Source: Aurelia coerulea (taxonomy: Eukaryota > Cnidaria > Scyphozoa > Semaeostomeae > Ulmaridae). From it: a stretch of DNA of 64,000 nt. The notes under the pieces are model-generated. The model made no database searches. It was given only the letters and a program-made list of their open reading frames with translations, and was not told the DNA's origin. Position numbers and translations under genes: made by a program. The stretch covers positions 24,553,501-24,617,500 of the forward strand of contig CM076947.1 in NCBI GenBank assembly GCA_039566865.1. The letters run 5' to 3'. Positions 43,501 to 55,800 of the stretch are shown one piece after another (within the stretch, counting starts at the first letter, position 1; each line of letters begins with the position of its first letter).

Positions 43501-46500
43501 CTGTGCTTGCTCAATTTTAGGATCATTTCTGTTGATAAGTCCCGCAGTCCCCATTTTTATACATTTATACATTTTCTCCTTCCTAATTCTTGATCCCGTT
43601 GGTCAGATGGAGTAATGTGTCAGGGTTTGGTTTGGATGTTTGTGGAGATGAGACGACCAAAGTTGACGTATAGGTTAGAATTGCGTGATGGACACAGTAT
43701 CCAATGACTGGTCGTAGGAATGCACGTCGTTGTTTTGAAAGTTGACCCTTTCAGTTGCTCTAAAGGTTACCCAAAATGACGCAAATTTTGGTAAGTTGTT
43801 TTGAAAGTTGACCCTTTCAGTTGCTCTAAAGGTTACCCAAAATGACGCAAATTTTGGTAAGTACTCTCAAGTACCGAATAAACGGGGGGGGTGAGAATAA
43901 TCGGGGGGGGGGGTTGGAAATGGTTCAATATAATAATAATCGGGGGGGGGGGTTGGAAAAATTGAGAATAGTCGTTTTTCGTTTTCTTAGTAAAACACGT
44001 ATCTAACATGGGTACCAAGTATGTAAAACACGTATGTAACAGGGGTCAGACAAACAAAGGAGAATAATGTTAATAAATACAGTAAGTACATTTGCTTAGC
44101 AGGAATTATTGAAAAAAATTGTTCACTATTACTTCTATTTTTCAAGAATTAATAAAAGGGGGGGTTGGAATAAAAGTGGGGGGGTTGGAAAATTTTTCAA
44201 AAATTAATAAGCGGGGGGGGGGGACGATTATTCGGTACTTGAGAGTAAGCTGAACCCACGAGCGGATGAATTAGTTGTGTCAAAATGGACCAAAGTGCCC
44301 CAAGCCAGTAAACCTGAGCTGGATGGTGTGGTTTATCAGCAGACCAAAAAAAAGCGACACATCCCATCATTTCTCCGGATTTGTTTTGTGCACATATCGA
44401 AATTATCAACTAAAGCAGTCTAGTGCAGTGGCGGATTAGGGGGCAAATGGGGACAACTGCCCCCTTCACGATGAAAACTCAACTTGGGGAGAAGAGCATC
44501 CCTCATCTTGCCCCTGACGCACTCCATTCTGTTTCAATCTGAATGTAGGGGAAACATATCAACCAAGGCGTTATTTAGTAGGAAAACCTTACACTTTCGG
44601 CGCCTTCTTCGCAGGTGGCCCCCCCCCCCTTCAACTTCAGGCTGGATCCGCCCCTGGTCTATTTATAAATCTATGAGATCCCATGTTTTATATCAGGTGA
44701 TTCACTTTGAGTCACTTCGAGTCCCTTGCATCCTAGTATCCTTGTATTTCTGAATAGGGACTCGTAGTTCCTGCTTCGTTCTGCACTTTCTGTCAAAAGT
44801 TGACCAAAAGTGACACTGAGTGCTGATGTATTGATCGTTCAGAAACAATCTTTTCGATAACTTGGTTTTTGAGAGCGACGTCGCGAAGCTTTTCACAAAA
44901 AGGTCTCGATATCAAGGCTAATTAAGGATGTGTCCGAGCAAACCGGCATGCAGAACACCCTCCTCGATTTTGCCAAATAATAGGCCAATATCACTGCCTT
45001 CAGGAGAGGAAAACTGGGAAATTCAACTCCCCGGTCCGTTTTGATTGGTATCTGATGGTATCTCATATTTCTCGTTTGATGCCGCTCAAATTTCCTTTAA
45101 TTCATCGCTGCCCTACTCCGTGTACGATTCCAGACATAATTCACTTTCAAGAGGAAGTTATAATGTAATAAATTTAAGGGAGTCAAAGGGGCTAAATAGC
45201 CAATTTGGGCTTGCAAACTAAAAAGGCTTTTCCTCATCAACCCCATATCTCACATTTCTGAAATTGGTATCAGAAGAAAGCTTAAAGTCTGAAGTTTCAA
45301 AAAACTTCAAATTTTCAAAAAATTTGCATAACAATACGTCATGACCAGGGGGTTAAGTTGTAAAAGTAAAATGATCGATTTTCATAACCTCAACTTTAAA
45401 CTGCAAAGGCTTCCAAACTTGATTGAATATGTAAGAAAGCTTTTGCCTACAGAATTTTCAAGATATTTCCAAGAGCCTTATGATAGCTTTTTTAAATATT
45501 TCATCAAAATTCAAAATGGCGGCATGCGCAAGACTACAGCTAAATTTCAAATTTTGAATTGTTATAATTCAAGACAGGGAGGTGATATTAAAAAAATGGA
45601 TCATAGGGATAAAGATAATGGTTATTACTATAACTGTACCAAATTTCATGACAATCAGATGAATAATACTGAAGTTTTATCAATTTTTGTCCGAAAAATT
45701 GCATTTTCGGCAAACGCAAGTTAAAGTTTGCACCAAGTAAATTACTTTGGTTTTGTTTATATTCTCAAATTTTATGGAACTACTCTGGGCAAAACAATTT
45801 TCTGAAGTCATTTACAAATAAATTCAATACTCTGAAGTGCTCTGTGATCTCATACAATTGTTAAAGTTGCCATTTTCATGAGATCTTACTTCTCAGAGCC
45901 AACGAGCGTTTCAGTACAAGACTCTATATTTACACAAACTTGTTTGTCTTCATTTAAACCATGTCATTTTCTTTAAACTCTTCTCTATTTGCCTCCTTTC
46001 ATTATAAGGTAGTCTATTTTGTTCTTTCTAGCTCAAAAAACATGATGTCAGAGCTTCTAAAAGCTGCAAAATCAATACGTCCACTATTGAACTGCATGCT
46101 TATGCAAACAAGGGAAATTGTTATTGGCCATGCTAGTGATTATTTCCTTTGGTTTTGTTCTCAAAATTCTTTCCTCAATATAGAAAATCCATGATAACAT
46201 CTTTGAAGATTACATTATCTTGTTGGAAATATCTCTGTCAAATACAATCTTCCACTAAATGCAAGACAAAGGAAGTGGATGACATTCATTGTGTCCTAGT
46301 AGGTTGTAGATTGTGGTACCTATCAATCACATAGATCATACAGTTATGTGCAACTCAACAGTTATGTCTGTGCATCTCACAACATATAATCTTCAAGCAT
46401 GCACTTGGACACAATATTGCAAGTAGAAACACTTTCATTTGGAAGCACAAAAGGGAATTATTTGGTTATATATTTCTTCTTGACAGGAAATGTCAATGAG

Positions 46501-49500
46501 ATTGCAAAAGAGCAGTTTTAGGCCCAACTGAACTCAGTTGAAACTCTTCTCAGCAATTTGGTCTTGCTTGCCTTTTTACCACTACCTACTAGAATACTCT
46601 GGCCAAAAACTTAACAATCAATCTTCTTTTGGCAAACCTTCATGTCCACAAACAAATAAATCTCATTCAAGCGTCCACACAAACAGCTGATGTTCACTCA
46701 AGATGGCCGGAGCCAACAGCCAGCCAAGCAACATTACATCATCATCCTCTCTTCTCCATAAATTGACTCGCTCCGCCTGACCTTCAGTCACTTTTTTTTA
46801 TCAAAACCTGCTCTTCTTGGCGTTCTCTTAACTCTCTTCATCCTCATTGCAATGAATATTGTAAATTTCAGCAAAAAACCAAGTCTACGTTGCTTACAAT
46901 AACACTGAGCTCGAACGGGCCTAAAGCAAAGAGTGCATCTATTTATTTTCGCTCTTTTATGATGCATTGTGGGTCTATCCTACAAGTAATATATAAAAAT
47001 CGGACCAGGAAAGGACAGAGAGTGAGGGAATCAAACCTTTTTTCGATTGAATGAACATTTACGGAAAAACCCCCATGGCAACGGCGAAAAACACAGTTGC
47101 TAAGGAATAAAAACATTGGATGCTCATTATAAAACCATTATTTTGTGTGATTAGAATTGAAAAGTTCGAAAAATGAACTTTTCCATCAGAATCTTCAATA
47201 AATTTTGAGGGTTATGATAACAAAAACCGAAATTTCGACGAAAAATATTTTTTAGCCCCTTTGACTCCCTTAAGTGAATCAGACTTCGTTATCAGAAGCA
47301 CCTAATAAATTTGAATGCCGGTAAAGGATGCTATTAAATTTATTGCTCACTCTGATTGAAAATTATCTGGAAATTTGTAATTTTGATGGTAAATTTAGCA
47401 GTAATTGCATTCCAGAAATCTCGTACATTGGGCACTTTTACCTAATGTATGGTGCATCGTGATCGTGACTTGTGGCACATTCTAACGTATTCTAACGGTT
47501 CTGATCATATGAAGCAAGCCAGTTGGTTTATGATTTGGTTTGATGGCAATCTTAAAGTGGTATTTCATCGCAACAGGTCAATGATAAACGCTGAAAAATC
47601 ATTTAGGGACGCTAAGTACTAGAAACATCGCACCTCTTGCAGCTTTCAGGTGAATCATCCAGGGTCCTTTGCGGGTAGCACGCTACTATTTCAGTCCGTC
47701 TGAAAATCAAGTTTGGCGTAGGGCTCAAATCTTTCAAATCTTTAAAAAGGTCGGTGTAAAATTCTTGTGCAGTTTTCTTTGAATTGGATGGCTTAAAAGG
47801 AACTTATGGTACCTGGCTATAATTCTGCCGTGGAATTTTTTTGATATATTGATTTTTTTCAAAATGGCGGCAATTTCATTATTTTTGAAAAAATTCATGG
47901 AAAATTGTGAAAAAATTTAAATCATTGTAAATCCTAAACTAATAGAGGAAACAACATGTAAACTTCAAAGAAACCATAGTTTATGAAGGTCTACAATATG
48001 GTGGCAAGTGCAGAAATCTGTAACTTTTCTAGTTTAGGATATAGAAATTTGATGACTTCGTGGTCTCAAATTTAATAAATGCCGCCATATTGAAACTAAT
48101 CAAGATATCAATAAATTGCCACGGCAGATTTACAGCAAAAAACCCTAAGTTCCCTCCAAGCCATTTCAATAGAATTTTACACCGACCTTTTTAAAGATTC
48201 GAGCCCTACTGTAGAACAGCATAACTAAAGTAAAGCTTTTCGATCAGTTCAACAACTGTAGTCTATGGATCCATGGTTTCCGCTTGGGCCTAATTTGATT
48301 TTCTGATTGTCTGGAATTTCAGCGTGCCCGCAAAGGACCCTGGGTGACAATAGCTCTTTAAGATCATGGGAGCCTGCAGGAGGATAGCCTGTTACACAAT
48401 GAACTTGGCCTTATTGGAATAGTGGTCTTGCTTTTCCCCATGAAAAGGGAGTTTTTCAAACATGTATAAGCGTACAGACTGGGTACGTCCCATAAAAGCC
48501 ATAAAGATGAATGAAGCGAGTAAAAAGTTTCGTGTGAGGAAGATTGTGAAAGGAAGAAGTTTCTGATGTGAATAGAATGAACATGGCGATAAATAGACCA
48601 TCACATGATAGATCGAAAGTGTGGGATTTAAAAATAGCGGTCTTGTGATTTGATTCACGTGATTTTATGAATGAAATTCGCATTAAATATTTATATACGC
48701 GTTTTCAAAATTAAAACTTGATTGGTGAATGATGCAATCGAGAATTCGAGAGTTATTTTACGCCACCAATATAACTTAGCAACGTTTACATGCCACAAGA
48801 ATTAAAGATATTCCGAAGTAGGACTTTTTGCGTTGAATTTATTTGTGTTATGTAGCTAATATAACCTATTGACGTTTTCGCAGCTTCAGAAAGTAACTTC
48901 TTCCGACGAAGGCCAAGTTTGCGCGGGATTGCATTATCTATGATCATTAAGAAGGCGGAGTTAAGGGGGCGGGAATACTGGCAATTAACTACTTGAAGCT
49001 GTGTTTTTCTTGTATTGCCAATGCAAGCTGTAGGAGGTGCTCTGGTTCCAATATACTTTTTGAAGTGAATGTGTCGCAGTAAACGAAATGACTATGTTTT
49101 AATTTTTGACTCACAGATTGCAAAGTACGAATAAACTTATTGGATAATATGCAAATTCGTGTGTTTCCTTTCCCATGTGTCGTGTGGTCTAATTGGGCAG
49201 CTCTTAACATATTTCCTAGTGGTAAGGAAGAAGACCGCTTCAATACTCCGGGACTCACCAAAAGGTTCCCTTGGATTATGAATGTGAAATCCAAGCATGT
49301 CAGTGGTCCACCGACTGCCTAATCTATTATTGTTCGTCTCGTATTAAATGTCACGCGAAAATGCCCCTGAATTAAAACAAATAAAGAGTTTCGCATCAGC
49401 AATTTTGCGTCATCGCAAATCTCACGTGGGCATCTCGTTGGAGACGGACTTTATTTCAGGGAATGTTGCTTAGAAGTTTTCAAATTGATTGATGGGGAAT

Positions 49501-52500
49501 TTCTGTTTAATAATTGTCATGTTTTAAAAGATGAAAACGTTAAGACGATGAGTCAGTTACTAGTCAATCCTTCCAGGCCTTGCAGTGGGGGGGGGGGGGG
49601 GGGGTTTCTCCAGCCATGCTGGCCTCTCGCGTCATCACGTCACTGCTATCACAGATAGAGGATGGTGACACAGGGTGTGGATGGTAGTTGATACCAGATA
49701 AGTTTCCTAATTAATGTTGACTGAAATATTAGACTTCCGTCTTTCCCGGGGGGGGGGGGTACTTAGTATATTTGTCCGACGGGGATGTGCCGTTTTTAAG
49801 GGTATCGTTTTCACCAATTTTTTCTAGCACAGGGTATCAAAATGAGGCAATTTTTCTGGAGCAGGTTGTCAAAACATGTCAAAGGGGAATATTCTGCTAG
49901 ATCGGGTCGTTTTTCGGTCAAATTTCATGTTTTTGAGTGTACTTTTCATCAATTTTTTCTAGAACAGGTTATCATTTTGAGCGAAAATTCTGGAGCAGGG
50001 TAAAAAAAAATTTTTTTCGTGGGCACACCCCCGTACAAATTTAAGTGAAGTACCCCCCCCGGGCCGTCTTTCCAAAACTGGAAAGAGATGCATTTTAGTC
50101 ATTTGTACATGACTGCAGTTCTTATTGCTTTGTCGATAAAGCTTGCAACGGACTGTTGTTCTACAACTTATGTAACGTATTCAAACATTCAGGATGCCTT
50201 TTTCAAAAGAAACCCATACCAATCTCTCATCAATGAAATTCTAATTTCCATTTATTAATTTTTAATCATTTAAGACCTGTTTTTGCCACGTACCTGCCCT
50301 GACTCAAGGATTGGCTGGTGACAGGTACTCGTGGGAAATTTTTAGCAGGGTGGCTTTATGTGCAGTGTAATTGAATTAGGGTACTAAACATTAGGGTTAG
50401 GATCAGGGCTTTTACACCAACTAGGAGGAAGTAAGCAAAGGAGCCATTGTCACCCGGGATCCTTTGCGGGCACGCTGAAATTTTGACTGTCTGAAAATCA
50501 GATTTTGCTCAAGTGGAAGCCATGAATCCACACTACAGTATAGACTGATTACAAGTTCTTAGTATTGCTATTGATAGACTGATGGACGCTAAAAATGAAT
50601 AAAAACTTTGAGCAAAAAATTGCATTATTGTTGTTGCTGTTGTTGTTGTTGCTGTTGTAAGTGTTGTTGTTGTTGTTGCTGCGATAACTGGGATTATTTC
50701 GTGAGTCTAACTGCAGTATTTTAATTGACAACAAGGTTTCACTTCAGTTGGACAGTTGTATCAGTTCAACTTCTTCACTGTGGATCTATAGTTTCCGGTT
50801 AGCTGGACTTGCTACGAGTCTCTCTCGCGGAAAAACGAGTTTTAAACGACTTTTTCCGCGAGAGAGACTTGTAGCAAGTCCACCAGTTAGGCCCCAAACT
50901 TGGTTTTTTTGGCAGTCTGAAATTGAAGCTTGCCCGCAAAGGACCCTGGATGACACTGGCTCTCTAAGTTTGCTTCCTCATCCCAATACCCCCTGCCATC
51001 CAGTTCACATTGTGTAACTTTTGCGGGTTGCCCACAGAACCAGTTCCTTATCTAGCAACAAATGCAACTTGCATTCCACATTCGACTGGAATTTGATTTA
51101 GTTTCGTTTCACCAGCGCTCTAAGGAGATCGCCGGCCCCGGTCCTCAGCACCATCGCCGCCAGCCCCCATATATCTATACTGTACGAATTCTTTTTTTTC
51201 TTTTTTCAATATCATAGACGCTACATCACTTGATACTACATGGTCCACTACGGCTACAGATAACAAAAGATGATTAAATGCAGTGGCGGCGCCAGCCTCA
51301 AAAAAGTGGTGGGGGCAAAGGAAGATGGGTGTCTGGGGGCGAAGGCCCCAGGAAAATTTTCAGGACCACGCCCTTTTTATGCTCAGGAAACGCCCTTTTT
51401 ACCCTAAGGAAACACCCTTCTTTGGCTATCAAGCTCTAAAGATACCTACCTAACCCCTCCTAAGACATTTTCTCAACGGATTTAGACGAATTGGAAGAGT
51501 GACCTCAGAGAATAGTGGGGGGGACTTGTCCCCCCATTCCCCCCCCCCCGTGGCTCCGCCACTGATTAAATGCATGATAAACAGTACAATATAGAGGTTA
51601 AAATTAAATACCTAAAGATTACTAGGTTGGGTTTGATTCTACTTTTTATTGATTTCCGTTTTCTGAAGAAATTCAGAAAAATTGTTTAGGAGTTCATCTC
51701 CGTTGGACATTAAGTATCTAAGCTTCTGTTCATCCGTTGGTATATAACTGAAATTAGGGCAGGGTCAGATTTCATGTTTTAACACTGTTTCTTTGCTCCC
51801 AGATTCATAACATATGCCCCCACTGACCTGTATGATAAACCACTCGTCAATCACCAAGAGAACATAAGATCCTTTTGGATGATTACAAAGTCCGTCCTGA
51901 GCTAAGCAAGCATAAGAAAATCTGAATATCGAGTTCTTCATAACCCCAAATGATCGTTGTGATGCTGTTTTTAGCTACAGTCAGAGGGATGAATGTTGCT
52001 GCTAAAGTCGCCTTCAATAGCAAATCAAGCGCCTTGTAAAACGACAAGAATCGCCCGAAAAGCAATATTTTGATCTTTATGTCAAACAAAGATGATACGC
52101 AACAAATCAAAAATCATTACCCCTAGTTGGCTTGGTTCGTGCATGAAACTATTGGTGCATCGTCTAAAATTAGATGTCATCTGAGATTAACGATAACCCA
52201 AAATTACTTATGCAGAACTCTGCAGAACGTTTCTATTCGCGGGCATCTAATTTGAGACAAGCAGTCACGAAAATAACATCTGTGCAGAATCGTATGCATG
52301 AAGATGTTTTGGTTCAGTGTGATCATGTGCCTTCCCTCAGTGAATGGCGCCATTGTTTGATGGGATTCTGCACCTTTCCTCTCAACTTCACCTGCAACGT
52401 TTGCATATTTGCATCTGTGGCTGTGCTGGAGGGGGTCCTTCTACCTTCGGTGAGGCTGCGAATGCTAGCCTCTGTGCAGGCCGCCGGTTACATCATCCTC

Positions 52501-52833
52501 TAAAGCTGACTTATTTGCATAATGAGTACTATCAACAAGTGGCTAATTGGCACTGAAATAAAGAAAGCGCACAGAAAGCGCACACAAGACAGAAGTTTCC
52601 TGCGATCAGATAGAAAAATTTGACGTCGGCATGTTTCATGTTAGACAGATTTGACACCATAAGATGGATAAATCACCATGATGTTTACCCTGGCACAGCA
52701 ACAAATTTACCCAGAATTGGCACGTTCTTGACTTTATTAGCAGCTTAATTACGTTAAAACAATCGTTTTCCAGAACGAACGCATCATTAGCAGAGGTAAA
52801 ACGTTAATCAATTGCTTTAACGAGCGTGACGGA

Positions 52834-52864
<31 letters not shown>

Positions 52865-55800
52865 ACTTTCTTTCTTTCTGACTGACCTGGAGCCCCCTCT
52901 TAGATTACAAAGTTGGACTTTGTAATCAAAAACGTAGAATGCCCAGGACCATAATTCCTACGGCCAGGGTCGGGGGCCAGGGCTTTGGCCGGTGATCTTC
53001 AACAAACTTTCATCAGCGACCACATGTACACCACGTTTGACCACAATTATTACCATGCATACGATACTGATGATCAAATTGATTCTGTGATTGTATCCTT
53101 TTGTTTTGGGAAAAGATAGAATTGTTTGAATGGGTAAATCTTCTATCATTTCACCATCAACTTGTCTATATAACACCTGCGAGAAATGGCTACAAGCATT
53201 TCTTTCCCTCTGTTCATTATCTCGACTCTCCGCCTTCTCCAGATTGTGCATGCCAAACTGTCCGAAACTGTCCGCTTGTAGGAATCGATGATCTCCCAAC
53301 AGCTCTCGAGGGTTTTCTGCCAGAGAAGGTCTTCCTTTTTGTCCGTTTACACTGTATTTTACCGGTACGACCAAGGGTGTTAGGACACGAATGTTTTGAT
53401 TACGTATTTATTTACCTTGTTTTGATCTTTGTTTGTTTTTGTCTTGTTTTCTTCTCTGTTTCCTCTTCAACTGATGTGTGCAACTGAACGGTTTATTAGT
53501 CCCAAATGCCTCGTGTTATTTTGAATATATCTCCCTTGCATTCCTGTGTCTTAGCGCGCCTTCGCAGAAGAAAGGTTTCAAACACTATTCATGCTAATCC
53601 GTAATTCTTTTGTTCGTTTTATCCATAGAATAATTTTGTCCTGGAACAGTATAAATCTGTAAGCGCTCTTGAACAGTAGCAACGCGGATCAAAAGTGTAC
53701 CGGAGTTGAATCTGATCAAAAGTATACCAGAACAGTGTAAACATGGTCTAAGATATAGGCCTGTACGTGCGGCATGGTCGACTTGCCTCGAGTCTTTATA
53801 TTTCATGAATTCCGTCCGACCGAGCCCTTTCCTGACACAAGATGCACTATTTCGTCCCCAGAGTGAGTTCGTCGCTCTACCTCTATTCATTCGGCTGTGT
53901 GATCAGCGTGTGACTTCCGAACACCCTGGGAATTCCTGTTGATTCCATTGTAGAACGCAATGCATCTTGGTCTTATGCCCCCGACGCCATCTTTTCATTT
54001 CGTAAAGAAATAACGGAATACTGGAATCGTGGATCCGGGATCCGGGATAGATGGGAAAGGGGCCGATCTGACGGACTTCTTAAAATAGAATTGAGAAAGT
54101 CTGGAAGCATAGGCGTTTAAATTTTAAAAAGATTGGACAAATTGTTATTCTCCATAGTCAAATGCCATTTTGTAGATTAGGTGAACTAAAACCCTTAAAC
54201 GAAGTTGAAAGGGACACAGGTGCGTCTGGGCGCGTCGCTGGCCCAGTTGACAATCAATAGAGCATAGTAGAGCAGGTCTAGTTGACCATCTTTTCTTAAA
54301 AATTTCAGGATGCCAGAGCACCGACTCGCCTGCTGCTAGTCATTTTAAGTGTGCAGTGGGACAATTCAAATGTGCATCTGAGAAATGCGTACCAGTGGGA
54401 TGGAAATGCGATAATGATGATGATTGTGGAGACGGGTCAGATGAAAAAGGATGTCGTAAGTATTCACTAGACTGATTACACGTTTGTAGTTATTGCTATT
54501 GATAGACTAATGGATGCTATAACTACGACTCTTTTCCATACGCTCTAAGGGAGCTGTCATTATTGATAACAGGGAGGGGGTGGAAGCATTTGAAAATTTT
54601 CCCAAAAATTTTAGACGCCTGCACTCTAGCCATGAACAATTTCCAATTTCAGACCCCATATAATTTTCACCAAAAAATTTCAGACCCCTGACAGCACAAT
54701 ACGACTGCAAAAGAGCCAGACTGTTACAAAAGCATCAAACCAAACAAAGAATAATTCAATTGAAAAATAGAAGAAAGAACTTAACAGACAAAAAACATTG
54801 ATGCCTAACTTTTTTGAGAAAATTGATAAACAGTTAAACTAAAATCTACAAATTGAATTTTTTTCGAAAATATTCAAAAATTTGGCACATTTATTTTCAG
54901 ACCCCAGCATAAATCCCTCTAAAAGTTTCAGACCCCAATGAATTTACCCTAAAAATTTTCAGACCCCTCGTTTGCTTCCGCCCCGGTCCCTGCAATTATT
55001 TATGACTGCTCCCTAATAGACCTTTTCGCTATTCCACAAAAAGTTAGATTCAGTAGCCTTAGAGCTTCTATCACTATCATGAAGGTGTTTTGGCGCAGTG
55101 GTGTAATCCACTGACTTTGCAGCTAGAACAGTCAGGCGGACAACAGGGTTCGATGCCCGGTAGAGCCCCACCACTTGAGCGTCATGACAAGGGGTCGCGG
55201 ACTCGATTAGGCCTATTCTACTTCTGTGATCCCAGCGCTTGACGCTAAAAACCTCAACTTCACCTTCACCGATCACTAACATATGTACATGTGCCTTGTT
55301 TTTGTGATCGCTTTCATTTCTTTCTTAGCACCAACACAATGCAATGCAATCACAGACTTTCAATGTGCAAATAAAAAATGTATTCCAAAGAAATGGGCAT
55401 GCGATGGAGATAATGATTGTGGTGATCGATCGGATGAAAATATGTGCAGTAAGTATTCACTTTTATCGATTTTGAGTTGCTCTCTGATCAGTCATGATAG
55501 ATTAGATAGAGTTATGTAATTATTGAACTAAAATACCAGGATTAACATAGACACAAAATGTTTCAAGCACAACCCCATCAGTTGAGAAATAGAACGCACA
55601 GGACAGTACGTGCATTTCTTTTGAGAAATCGCTTGCAAGCGTAAGCGTACGAGGCGGGGGGCCGGGGGGCGGCAGCCTCCCAACTTTAGACAAATTATTG
55701 AAAATGAGCCTCGATCGGGCAAAAAATGCCCTCATTCGGGCAAAAATTATACTAAACAATGGGCTTTGTGTTGGGCAGCCCCCTATTTTTTTTCTTCCCG

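Larger units (their letters stand above)
50445..50963. mobile_element. GGGTCCTTTGCGGGCA family, copy c, with three inserts
   Basis: The ends GTCACCCGGGATCCTTTGCG and CAAAGGACCCTGGATGAC are inverted. The interior contains a TAGACTGATTACA repeat (50540-50600), a TTG microsatellite (50627-50680) and a hairpin MITE (50804-50882). Confidence 0.65.

Noticed and set aside
45341..45724. 127-codon frame as a host gene
   Set aside because: It sits inside a TTAA-flanked element with perfect inverted ends and has no recognisable domain; element cargo or chance is more likely.
52958..53487. Overlapping 138-codon minus and 128-codon plus frames as a gene
   Set aside because: No domain, signal peptide, or splice context on either strand; flanking sequence is repeat-like.
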